From: Owenia fusiformis
Lineage: Eukaryota; Annelida; Polychaeta; Sabellida; Oweniidae
Assembly (NCBI GenBank): GCA_903813345.2
Contig: CAIIXF020000004.1
Coordinates: 7,647,525-7,711,524, forward strand
Reading direction: 5' to 3'
Length of the DNA: 64,000 nucleotides
In this document: positions 1 through 12,900 of the stretch, one piece after another
Layout of the letters: every line of letters begins with the position of its first letter
Numbering within the stretch: position 1 is the stretch's first letter
The notes under the pieces: model-generated
Database searches by the model: none
What the model was told of the DNA's origin: nothing
The model's input: the letters and a program-made list of their open reading frames with translations, nothing else
Made by a program: the position numbers and the translations under genes

Positions 1-783
1 AGATTTGCGCTGTCAATAATAATATTGCCATATTCAAGATGTGGGAGAATGAACGCCATGTAAATAGTTTGCAAATGCTTCGATCTTACAGAAAATTTGA
101 GTGCCTTTAATGGATTGAACATTTTATTGAATTTAGTAATTACAGTTTAAGTTGAGTTGTTCTACAAAGGTAATGTTTCTGTCTATGATAAAGCCTAAAT
201 GTTTATGGCTGTTTACAAGAGGTATCTGCTCATTGTTCATAGTTACTGGAATTTGTTTCTTGACTTTTTGAGTATACTTTGAATGAAAAATGACCTCTTT
301 GCTTTTGGATGCTTTAAATTTGAGTTTTCATTTCATGGACCACTCAGCCATTTCATTGATGTCTGATTGAATTTTTTGATACGTTTCTTCAACTGCTTCG
401 TTCTTTGGTACTGTCAAGAAAATGGAACTGTCATCAGCATATAAAAAAAATTTGCAATTATGTACAGAGCCAAGTCTTTTATATAGAGCAAAAATAAAAG
501 GGGACCAAGAATTGAACCTTGGGGAACCCCACTATTTATTTCATGAGATTCGGGGCATCAATGTTGACGATTTGGATGAGTTTAGTAACAGGTTCAGCAT
601 TAGATGAAATGTCTGAATAAATATCATAATTTGATCCTATCAGTTAGGTATGAGGTCAAAATATCTATAATATTATTGCCTAATCCATAGGATTTCGTCT
701 TATGGATTAACAAGAAATGTGGGACTGCGTCAAATGCAGCTTCTACATCTAAAAAGTTATATGGCATTAATTTCTGCTTTCAG
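1..783 (-). pseudogene. LINE reverse transcriptase remnant (CR1/Jockey-like)
   Basis: Read on the - strand, this region carries the ordered RT motifs FLDVEAAFDAVPH (about 720-757), SGVPQGSILGPL (about 490-535) and YADDSSIFL (about 417-445), followed by HLGFIIDRN and LEYGNIII near 60-215. Several stops and frameshifts interrupt the frame, so it is a decayed non-LTR retrotransposon running off the left edge. It lies in the VWA8 intron before exon 1. The clade assignment is an impression from motif style. Confidence 0.85.
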
Positions 784-932
784 CATCTATCAGTGATGGA
801 AGATATGTTAAAGGATTATCTTCTAGGAGAACATCTACTGCTAGTGGGCAACCAGGGTGTCGGCAAGAACAAGATAATAGATAGGTTCTTATACCTGTTG
901 AATAGACCAAGGGAATACCTTCAGTTACATAG
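784..932 (+). CDS. VWA8: VWA8 in-window exon 1 (Walker A of AAA module 3)
   Basis: A pyrimidine-rich acceptor ending at 783 precedes the frame HLSVMEDMLKDYLLGEH, then GNQGVGKNKIIDRFL, and the exon ends in phase 2 (ag|gtgagt at 932/933). The lysine of GVGKN is the P-loop lysine. The last 62 nt of this exon plus the donor are the seed of the 77-bp tandem array that follows at once. Confidence 0.95.
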
Positions 933-3900
933 GTGAGTGGGAGGGGGAAGATAATAGATAGGTTCTTATACCTGTTGAATAGACCAAGGGAATACCTTCA
1001 GTTACATAGGTGAGTGGGAGGGGGAAGATAATAGATAGGTTCTTATACCTGTTGAATAGACCAAGGGAATACCTTCAGTTACATAGGTGAGTGGGAGGGG
1101 GAAGATAATAGATAGGTTCTTTTACCTGTTGAATAGACCAAGGGAATACCTTCAGTTACATAGGTGATTGGGAGGGGGAAGATAATAGATAGGTTCTTTA
1201 ACTGTTGAATAGACCAAGGGAATACCTTCAGTTACATAGGTGAGTGGGAAGGGGAAGATAATAGATAGGTTCTTATACCTGTTGAATAGACCAAGGGAAT
1301 ACCTTCAGTTACATAGGTGAGTGGGAAGGGGAAGATAATAGATAGGTTCTTATACCTGTTGAATAGATCAAGGGAATACCTTCAGTTACATAGGTGAGTG
1401 GGAAGGGGAAGATAATAGATAGGTTCTTATACCTGTTGAATAGATCAAGGGAATACCTTCAGTTACATAGGTGAGTGGGAAGGGGAAGATAATAGATAGG
1501 TTCTTATACCTGTTGAATAGATCAAGGGAATACCTTCAGTTACATAGGTGATTGGGAGGGGGAAGATAATAGATAGGTTCTTTTACCTGTTGAATAGACC
1601 AAGGGAATACCTTCAGTTACATAGGTGATTGGGAGGGGGAAGATAATAGATAGGTTCTTTAACTGTTGAATAGACCAAGGGAATACCTTCAGTTACATAG
1701 GTGAGTGGGAAGGGGAAGATAATAGATAGGTTCTTATACCTGTTGAATAGACCAAGGGAATACCTTCAGTTACATAGGTGAGTGGGAGGGGGAAGATAAT
1801 AGATAGGTTCTTATACCTGTTGAATAGACCAAGGGAATACCTTCAGTTACATAGGTGAGTGGGAAGGGGAAGATAATAGATAGGTTCTTATACCTGTTGA
1901 ATAGACCAAGGGAATACCTTCAGTTACATAGGTGATTGGGAGGGGGAAGAGAATAGATAGGTTCTTATACCTGTTGAATAGATCAAGGGAATACCTTCAG
2001 TTACATAGGTGAGTGGGAGGGGGAAGATAATAGATAGGTTCTTTTACCTGTTGAATAGACCAAGGGAATACCTTCAGTTACATAGGTGATTGGGAGGGGG
2101 AAGATAATAGATATGTTCTTTAACTGTTGAATAGACCAAGGGAATACCTTCAGTTACATAGGTGAGTGGGAAGGGGAAGATAATAGATAGGTTCTTATAC
2201 CTGTTGAATAGACCAAGGGAATACCTTCAGTTACATAGGTGAGTGGGAGGGGGAAGATAATAGATAGGTTCTTATACCTGTTGAATAGACCAAGGGAATA
2301 CCTTCAGTTACATAGGTGAGTGGGAAGGGGAAGGTGTAGATAGGTTCTTATACCTGTTGAATAGACCAAGGGAATACCTTCAGTTACATAGGTGAGTGGG
2401 AGGGGGAATATAATAGATAGGTACTTATACCTGTTGAATAGACCAAGGCAATACCTTCAGTTACATAGGTGAGTGGGAAGGGGAAGATAATAGATAGGTT
2501 CTTATACCTGTTGAATAGACCAAGGGAATACCTTCAGTTACATAGGTGAGTGGGAGGGGGAAGATAATAGATAGGTTCTTATACCTGTTGAATAGACCAA
2601 GGGAATACCTTCAGTTACATAGGTGATTGGGAGGGGGAAGATAATAGATAGGTTCTTTAACTGTTGAATAGACCAAGGGAATACCTTCAGTTACATAGGT
2701 GAGTGGGAAGGGGAAGATAATAGATAGGTTCTTATACCTGTTGAATAGACCAAGGGAATACCTTCAGTTACATAGGTGAGTGGGAGGGGGAATATAATAG
2801 ATAGGTACTTATACCTGTTGAATAGACCAAGGGAATACCTTCAATTACATAGGTGAGTGGGAAGGGGAAGATAATAGATAGGTTCTTATACCTGTTGAAT
2901 AGACCAAGGGAATACCTTCAGTTACATAGGTGAGTGGGAGGGGGAATATAATAGATAGGTACTTATACCTGTTGAATAGACCAAGGGAATACCTTCAGTT
3001 ACATAGGTGAGTGGGAGGGTTAAGATAATAGATAGGTTCTTATACCTGTTGAATAGACCAAGGGAATACCTTCAGTTACATAGGTGATTGGGAGGGGGAA
3101 GATAATAGATAGGTTCTTATACCTGTTGAATAGACCAAGGGAATACCTTCAGTTACATAGGTGAGTGGGAAGGGGAAGGTGTAGATAGGTTCTTATACCT
3201 GTTGAATAGACCAAGGGAATACCTTCAGTTACATAGGTGAGTGGGAGGGGGAATATAATAGATAGGTACTTATACCTGTTGAATAGACCAAGGCAATACC
3301 TTCAGTTACATAGGTGAGTGGGAAGGGGAAGATAATAGATAGGTTCTTATACCTGTTGAATAGACCAAGGGAATACCTTCAGTTACATAGGTGAGTGGGA
3401 GGGGGAATATAATAGATAGGTACTTATACCTGTTGAATAGACCAAGGGAATACCTTCAGTTACATAGGTGAGTGGGAGGGGGAAGATAATAGATAGGTTC
3501 TTATACCTGTTGAATAGACCAAGGGAATACCTTCAGTTACATAGGTGATTGGGAGGGGGAAGATAATAGATAGGTTCTTTAACTGTTGAATAGACCAAGG
3601 GAATACCTTCAGTTACATAGGTGAGTGGGAAGGGGAAGATAATAGATAGGTTCTTATACCTGTTGAATAGACCAAGGGAATACCTTCAGTTACATAGGTG
3701 AGTGGGAGGGGGAATATAATAGATAGGTACTTATACCTGTTGAATAGACCAAGGGAATACCTTCAATTACATAGGTGAGTGGGAAGGGGAAGATAATAGA
3801 TAGGTTCTTATACCTGTTGAATAGACCAAGGGAATACCTTCAGTTACATAGGTGAGTGGGAGGGGGAATATAATAGATAGGTACTTATACCTGTTGAATA

Positions 3901-6900
3901 GACCAAGGGAGTACCTTCAGTTACATAGGTGAGTGGGAGGGGGAAGATAATAGATAGGTTCTTATACCTGTTGAATAGACCAAGGGAATACCTTCAGTTA
4001 CATAGGTGATTGGGAGGGGGAAGATAATAGATAGGTTCTTTAACTGTTGAATAGACCAAGGGAATACCTTCAGTTACATAGGTGAGTGGGAAGGGGAAGA
4101 TAACTAGACATGTAAATTGAACAAGTTCAATTTAAGACTCCAGATTTAATTCTTTTTTTAAGCTGAGTCATCCAGAATACTTGTAAGCTGAGTCATCCAG
4201 AATAAGCTGATCGAGTCAGCTAGTATTTAGACATTTAGACAACTCTCCATTTTTTATCTTCGACTTCATTGGCTTAACATGGGGATATCATCATATCGAC
4301 TTTTCGAGACTTCAAACCGCTATAACTATCTAACCAGAAGTTAGATTGTATTTTGGTTTAAAGATTCGGACTCCTGAGAAAATTCTACCCTTAATTCATA
4401 ACTCATACATTAAATTTGGAGATTTTTTTATTTTGACCTACTTTTTGGACACCATATCTCAAAAGTGGGTCAAAATACTTTCTGACGGCAAAAGGCTATC
4501 ACTATAAGCACACTCTTTGCTACCTGTATACAAAATTTCGAAGCAAATCATTAAAGTGTAATGTCAGAATCGCAAAAATAAGGAAAATTATGAATTTGCC
4601 CTAGATTTTGACCTTGGCATTTTGATGTCCAAATTTTAAAGCTAGATAGCCTTCGAGGTCCCCTTCTTTTAAAGGCTTTCAGAATGTTAAGCTGTACTCA
4701 GTCTATATCTGGTATTTTAGACTTCAAAAAAATCTTTTTCCCTATTGACATAACATGTGGCACCAAATTTAGCAATTTTCGAGCTTTCAAAACGCTATAA
4801 CTTTCGAACAGAAAGTCGGATCGAAATTTGGTTTGCAGATTCAGATTCCTCAGAAAATTCTATCCTTATTTCATAACTCATATGCTAAATTCGGAGAACT
4901 TTTATTTTGACCTACTTTTCGGACACCATATCTCAAAAGTGGGTCAAAATACTCTCTGACGGCAAAAGGCTAACACTATTAGCACACTCTTTGCTACCTG
5001 TATACAAAATTTTGAAGCAAATCCTAAAAGTGTAGTGCCAGAATCGCAAAAATAAGGAAAAACTATGAATTTGACCTAGATTTTGACCTAGGCATTTTGG
5101 TGTCCAAATATTGAAACTAGGTAGCTCTTGAGGTCCCCTTCTTTTCTAGGCATTCATTATGTTAAGCTGTACTCAGTCTATATCTTGTATTTTACACTTC
5201 GAAAAAGTCTTTTTTCCCATTGGCTTAACATGGGCACCAAATTTAGCGATTTTTGAGATTTCAAAACACAATAACTTCCGAACCGGAAGTCGGATCGAAA
5301 TTTTGTTTGCAGATTCGGATTCCTGAGATAATTCTACACTTATATGATGATTCACAGTAGAATTTGGAGAACTTTTTATGTTCTGACCTACTTTTCGGAC
5401 ACCATATCTCAAAATCGGTAAGAGTAATCAAGAAACGGTTTACCATTCGTAATAAGCTTTTTCTAAGGAACATGATGGAAAAAACCCGGAGTGAAAATAT
5501 TGAAGGATGACTGAGAAAACTTGTAAAATAGTGAAAAACCACGATTTGACCTAGTTCTTGACCTTTGACCTAGATAAAAAGTTGACCTAATTTCCCAGAA
5601 ACTAGGCCTCATTACCTAGTTGACTGTGTTAGCAGATTTAAGTAAGTCCTTCTAGTTACCGAGAAAACGTGACAAGAGAGAAAGAATAATAACTAGATTT
5701 TGGAAATTGAACGAGTTCAATTTCAGACTCCAGATCTAGACTTTTTTTTAGCCGAGTCATCCAGAATAAGCCAAGTCATCCAAAATAAGCTAAGTCATCC
5801 AGCAAAAGATGGATGGATGGATGGATGGATGGATGGATGAAAAAGGAAGGAAGGAAGGATAGGATAGAATAGGAAGGAACGATAGGATAGAATAGGAAGA
5901 AGATATAAGAATAGAAAGGATAGGAAGGAGAGGATACGAAGCAAGGGTAGATAGGAAGGATAGGATAGGATCAGAAAGGAAGGATGGATGCATTTTTCAA
6001 TATTTTCTTCTCTACTCTTGACTTTCTATCAGGATACCATCAGATCGATTTTTCCTGAAATTTCAAAACGCCATAACTTCCGAACCGGTAGTCGGATCGA
6101 AATTTGATTTGCAGATTCGGATTCCTGACAAAATTCTACCCCTAATTTATAACTCATACGTTAAATTTGGCGAATTTTTATTTTGACCTACTTTTCGGAC
6201 ACGCCATAACTTCGGAACCGGAAGTCGAATCGAAATTTAGTTTGCAGATTCGGATTTCTGAGAAAATTCTATTGCTAATTCATAACTCAAACGTTAAATT
6301 TGGAGAACTTTTTATTTTGACCTACTTTTCGGACACCATATCTCAAAAGTGGGTCAAAATACTTTCTGACGGCAAAAGGCTAACGCTATAAGCACACTTT
6401 TGGCTACATGTATAGACAATTTCGAGGAATATAATTAAAGTGTAGTGTCAGAATCGCAAAAATAAGGATAAACTATGAATTTGACCTAGATTTTGACCTA
6501 GGGATTTTGGTGTTCAAATTTTGAAGTTAGGTAGCCTTCGAGGTTCCCTTCTTTCATAGGCTTTCATTATTTTAAGCTGTACTTAGTCTATATCTCGTAT
6601 TTTACACTTCAAAAAAATCTTTTTTCCCATTGACATAACACGGGGCACCAAATTTAGCGATTTTTGAGCTTTCAAAATGTCATAACTTCCGAACTGGAAG
6701 TCGGATCGAAATTTGGTTTGCAGATTCGGATTCCTGAGAAAATTCTATACTTTGTTCATAACTCACACGTTAAATTTGGAGATTTTTTTATTTTGACCTA
6801 CTTTTCGGACACCATATCTCAAAAGTGGGGCAAAATACTTTCTGACGGCAAAAGGCTAACACTATTAGCACACTCTTGGCTACATGTATACAAAATTTCG

Positions 6901-9900
6901 AAGAATATAATTAATCTGTAGTGTCAGAATAGCAAAAATAAGGAAACACTTTGAATTTGACCTAGATTTTGACCTAGGCATTTTGCTGTCCAAATTTTGA
7001 AGCGTTTTCAGATTCGGAATCCTGAGAAAATATCCTATAAGACTAACATTCAAGACATTTGATTCGGAGAACTTTTTTTTGGACCTCGTTTTCGGACACT
7101 GATATCTCGAAATCGGTTTGAGATATCAAAAATCTAAATCGACCCTAGATTTCCTACTTTTTTATGAGGAACACAATGAAAAAAACCCGGATCGAAAATA
7201 TTGAAGGACGACCGAGAAAATCGAAAAAAGTGACAAAGTACTGGATTTGACCTAGTTCTTGACCTTCGACCTAGATAAAAATTTGATCCAATTTCCGAGG
7301 AACTAGATACTGGACCTAAATTGACAAAATGATTGACTTTACTGAAGACCTTATGGTTATTGAGAAAACTGGTTTAGAAAAAGAATAATAACTAGATTTT
7401 GGAAATTGAACGAGTTCAATTTCAGACTCCAGATCTAGACTTTTTTTAGCCGAGTCATCCAGAATAAGCCAAGTCATCCAAAATAAGCTAAGTCATCCAG
7501 CAAAAGATGGATGGATGGATGGATGAAAAAGGAAGGAAGGATAGGATAGAATAGGAAGGAACGATAGGATAGAATAGGAAAGAAGGATAGAATAGAATAG
7601 GAAGAAGGGATAGAATAGGAAGGAGAGGAAACGAAGCAAGGGTAGATAGGAAGGATAGGATAGGATCAGAAAGGAAGGATGGATGCATTTTTCAATATTT
7701 TCTTCTCTACTCTTGACTCTTAACTCATACGTTAAATTTGGCGAATTTTTATTTTGACCTACTTTTCGGACATGCCATAACTTTGGAACCGGAAGTCGGA
7801 TCGACATTTGGTTTGCAGATTCGGATTCCTGACAGAATTCTACCCTTAATTCATAACTCATATATTCAATTTGGAGAACTTTTTATTTTGACCTACTTTT
7901 CGGACACCATATCTCAAAAGTGGGTCAAAATACTTTCTGACGGCAAAAGGCTAACACTATTAGCGTACTCTTGGCTACATGTATACAAAATTTCGAAGAA
8001 TATAATTAATCTGTAGTGTCAGAATCGCAAAAATAAGGAAAAACTTTGAATTTGACCTAGATTTTGACCTAGGGATTTTGGTGTCCAAATTTTGAAGTTA
8101 GGTAGCCTTCGAGGTTCCCTTCTTTCATAGGCTTTCATTATTTTAAGCTATACTTAGTCTATATCTCGTATTTTACACTTCAAAAAAATCTTTTTTCCCA
8201 TTGACATAACACGGGGCACCAAATTTAGCGATTTTTGAGTTTTCAAAATGTCATAACTTCCGAACTGGAAGTCGGATCGAAATTTGGTTTGCAGATTCAG
8301 ATTCCTGAGAAAATTCTATACTTAGTTCATAACTCACACATTAAATTTGGAGAATGTTTTATTTTGACCTACTTTTCGGACACCATATCTCAAAAGTGGG
8401 GCAAAATACTTTCTGACGGCAAAAGGCTAACACTATTAGCGCACTCTTGGCTACATGTATACAAAATTTCGAAGAATATAATTAATCTGTAGTGTCAGAA
8501 TAGCAAAAATAAGGAAAAACTTTGAATTTGACCTAGATTTTGACCTAGGCATTTTGGTGTCCAAATTTTGAAGCTAGATGGCTTTTGAGGTCCCATTCTT
8601 TTAAAAGCTTTCATTATATTTAGCTGAACTCAGTCTATATTTCGTATTTTTCACTTCAAAAAAATCTTTTTTCCCATTGACTTAACATGGGCACCAAATT
8701 TAGCGATTTTTGAGCTTTCAAAACGCCATAACTTCCGAACCGGAAGTCTGATATAATTTTGGTTTTCAGATTCGGAATCCTGAGAAAATATTCTATAAGA
8801 CTAATATCCTAGACATTTGATTCGGAGAACTTTTTTTTGGACCTCGTTTTCGGACACTGATATCTCGAAATCGGTTTGAGATATCAAAAAACTAAATCGA
8901 CCCTAGATTTCCTACTTTTTTATGAGGAACACAATGAAAAAAACCCGGATCGAAAATATTGAAGGACGACCGAGAAAATCGAAAAAAGTGACAAAGTACT
9001 GGATTTGACCTAGTTCTTGACCTTTGACCTAGATAAAAATTTGACCCAATTTCCGAGGAACTAGATACTGGACCTAAATTGACCAAATGATTGACTTTAC
9101 TGAAGACCTTATGGTTATTGAGAAAACTGGTTTAGAAAAAGAATAATAAGAATAAGAATAAGAAGAAAACTGACGAAAACAATAGACTCCAGATTTCATC
9201 TGGAGTCTAATAATAAGAAGAAGAAGAAAACTGACGAAAACAATAGACTCCAGATTTCATCTGGAGTCTAATAATAATAAGAAAACCGGCAAAAGCAATA
9301 GACTCCAGATTTTCAATCTGGAGTCTAATAAATAGGTTCTTATACCTGTTGAATAGACCAAGGGAATACCTTCAGTTACATAGGTGAGTGGGAGAGGATC
9401 ATACACCTCTCTGGACCTCAACAGTCGACATCATTCATGGGGTCGCTGAATGTGAGGCCTCTTTTTGGACCTCAACAGTCGACATCATTCATGGGGTCGC
9501 TGAATGTGAGGCCTCTTTTTGGACCTCAATAGTCGACATCATTCATGGGGTCGCTGAATGTGAGGCCTCTCTTTGGACCTCAACAGTCGACATCATTCAT
9601 GGGGTCGCTGAATGTGAGGCCTCTCTTTGGACTTCAACAGTCGACATCATTCATGGGGTCGCTGAATGTGAGGCCTCTTTTTGGACCTCAACAGTCTACA
9701 TCATTCATGGGGTCACTGAATGTGAGGCCTCTCTTTGGACCTCAATTGCAACATCATCTATGGGGTCACTGAATGTGAGGCCTCTCTTTGGACCTCAACA
9801 GTCGACATCATTCATGAGGTTACTGAATGTGAGGCCTCTCTTTGGGCCTCAACAGTCGACATCATTCATGAGGTCACTGAATGTGAGGCCTCTCTTTGGA

Positions 9901-12900
9901 CCTCAACAGTCGACATCATTCATGAGGTCACTGAATGTGAGGCCTCTCTTTGGACCTCAACAGTCGACATCATTCATCGGGTCGCTGAATGTGAGGCCTC
10001 TCTTTGGACCTCAACAGTCGACATCATTCATGGGGTCGCTGAATGTGAGGGGCCTCTTTGGACCTCAACAGTGGATATCATTCATTGGGTCACTGAATGT
10101 GAGGCCTCTCTTTGGACCTCAACAGTCGACATCATTCATCGGGTCGCTGAATGTGAGGCCTCTCTTTGGACCTCAACAGTCGACATCATTCATGGGGTCG
10201 CTGAATGTGAGGCCTCTCTTTGGACCTCAACAGTCGACATCATTCATGGGGTTGCTGAATGTGAGGCCTCTCTTTGGACCTCAACAGTCAACATCATCTA
10301 TGGGGTCGCTGAATGTGAGGGGCCTCTTTGGACCTTAACAGTCGACATCATTCATGGGGTCGCTGAATGTGAGGCATTCAAGGCAACTGGCTCACTAAAA
10401 TTTTGATTAAAAGTTTTGAATCTCATCCAGAGACCTCTCTTTGGACTTCAACAGTCAACATCATTCATGGGGTCGCTGAATGTGAGGCCTCTCTTTGGAC
10501 CTCAACAGTCTACATCATTCATGGGGTCGCTGAATGTGAGGCCTCTCTTTGGACCTCAACAGTCGACATCATTCATGGGGTCGCTGAATGTGAGGCCTCT
10601 TTTTGGACCTCAACAGTCTACATCATACATCGGGTCGCTGAATGTGAGGCCTCTCTTTGGACCTCAACAGTCGACATCATTCATGGGGTCGCTGAATGTG
10701 AGGCCTCTTTTTGGACCTCAACAGTCTACATCATTCATGGGGTCGCTGAATGTGAGGCCTCTCTTTGGACCTCAACAGTCAACATCATTCATGGGGTTGC
10801 TGCATGTGAGGCCTCTCTTTGGACCTCAACAGTCGACATCATTCATGGGGTCGCTGAATGTGAGGCCTCTTTTTTGACCTCAACAGTCTACATCATTCAT
10901 GGGGTCGCTGAATATGAGGCCTCTCTTTGGACCTCAACAGTCGACATCATTCATGGGGTTGCTGAATGTGAGGCCTCTCTTTGGACCTCAACAGTCGACA
11001 TCATTCATGGGGTTGCTGAATGTGAGGCCTCTCTTTGGACCTCAACAGTCGACATCATTCATGGGGTCGCTGAATGTGAGGCCTCTCTTTGGACCTCAAC
11101 AGTCTACATCATTCATGAGGTCACTGAATGTGAGGCCTCTCTTTGGACCTCAACAGTCGACATCATTCATCGGGTCGCTGAATGTGAGGCCTCTCTTTGG
11201 ACCTCAACAGTCGACATCGTTCATGGGGTCGCTGAATGTGAGGGGCCTCTTTGGACCTCAACAGTGGATATCATTCATTGGGTCACTGAATGTGAGGCCT
11301 CTCTTTGGACCTCAACAGTCGACATCATTCATCGGGTCGCTGAATGTGAGGCCTCTCTTTGGACCTCAACAGTCGACATCATTCATGGGGTTGCTGAATG
11401 TGAGGCCTCTCTTTGGACCTCAACAGTCAACATCATCTATGGGGTCGCTGAATGTGAGGGGCCTCTTTGGACCTTAACAGTTGACATCATTCATGGGGTC
11501 GCTGAATGTGAGGCATTCAAGGCAACTGGCTCACTAAAATTTTGATTAAAAGTTTTGAATCTCATCCAGAGACCTCTCTTTGGACTTCAACAGTCAACAT
11601 CATTCATGGGGTCGCTGAATGTGAGGCCTCTCTTTGGACCTCAACAGTCTACATCATTCATGGGGTCGCTGAATGTGAGGCCTCTCTTTGGACCTCAACA
11701 GTCGACATCATTCATGGAGTCGCTGAATGTGAGGCCTCTATTTGGACCTCAACAGTCTACATCATTCATCGAGTCGCTGAATGTGAGGCCTCTCTTTGGA
11801 CCTCAACAGTCGACATCATTCATGGGGTCGCTGAATGTGAGGCCTCTTTTTGGACCTCAACAGTCTACATCATTCATGGGGTCGCTGAATGTGAGGCCTC
11901 TCTTTGGACCTCAACAGTCAACATCATTCATGGGGTTGCTGCATGTGAGGCCTCTCTTTGGACCTCAACAGTTGACATCATTCATGGGGTCGCTGAATGT
12001 GAGGCCTCTTTTTGGACCTCAACAGTCTACATCATTTATGGGGTCGCTGAATATGAGGCCTCTCTTTGGACCTCAACAGTCGACATCATTCATGGGGTTG
12101 CTGAATGTGAGGCCTCTCTTTGGACCTCAACAGTCGACATCATTCATGGGGTCGCTGAATGTGAGGCATTCAAGGCAACTGCCTCACTAGAATTTTGATT
12201 AAAAGTTTTGAATCTCATCCAAAATAGTCTTCCATTAGATTTTCATTTGGTTGCTTCATCAACACATATGGAATGTTAGAGAAAAACATACTTATTGATT
12301 ATTGATACTTTTACCATGAGTTTTCTACCTTGAACTTTCCAAATATGACGAGTGTATACTTATTAGTCCTTGTTTTTTAGTCATGAAAATTCAAAGATAA
12401 AATATGACAATTTCATACTTTTTCATAAATCAACCAAAATTTCCTTTGTAGTTCTATAATATTGAGAGGTCTAAGAAAATGCTGAATATGCCATTTTGTT
12501 CCGACAAAGTTCAGAAAGACATCTTATTTCATTCTCAAGAATTGGTAGAAAGGAACAAAGAACAATTGTACTAAAAAATAAAAAATGTTAACAAAAACAG
12601 TTAAACATATATAAAATATGTTTTTTACAGAATGTTTTCAATAATTGGTTTAAGAGAAAAGCATTATTGAATTCAGTTCACCATATCGATACCTATCCTT
12701 TGAAGGTAAAATATGACAATTTTATACATTGAACCCCCTGTAAATATATGTTCATATATATTCAGGGATACAACAGTACAGACTCTGACCCTGCAGCCCA
12801 CGGTGCAAGATGGTGTCATTGTGTATGAAGACTCTCCCTTGGTAAGTCAACTTTAACTTAATGATGTACCAAGGCAACCGTTAATCACCTTGTAATATAC

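Larger units (their letters stand above)
4104..9327 (+). repeat. ~475-bp satellite block with higher-order duplication
   Basis: A unit of about 475 bp, recognised by cataacttccgaaccggaag and by accatatctcaaaagtgggt, recurs with the latter motif near 4451, 4925, 5401, 6345, 6820, 7908 and 8391. Two larger blocks of ~1.69 kb (5545-6000 matching 7235-7690; 7000-7390 matching 8720-9140) show a second level of duplication. The block splits the 77-bp array, since one 77-bp copy resumes at 9328. Short ORFs inside it are repeats of each other and show no protein family. Confidence 0.85.

Noticed and set aside
871-4103. CRISPR-like or exon-repeat gene reading of the 77-bp array
   Set aside because: No unique spacers; units are whole tandem copies, 77 is not a multiple of three, and each copy brings an in-frame stop.
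5790-5993. Ser/Pro/Leu-rich - strand ORFs at 5.8 and 7.5 kb
   Set aside because: Translations of GGAT/AAGGAT microsatellites.
6167-8492. Similar small + strand ORFs (KFGLQIRIPEKIL...)
   Set aside because: They resemble each other only because they lie in the 475-bp satellite; no family or start signal.
9388-12198. Long ORFs (up to 380 codons) of repeated TSTVDIIHGVAECEASLW
   Set aside because: They arise from a 54-bp minisatellite in a VWA8 intron; two overlapping frames are equally open and the super-repeat copies nucleotides without regard to codons.
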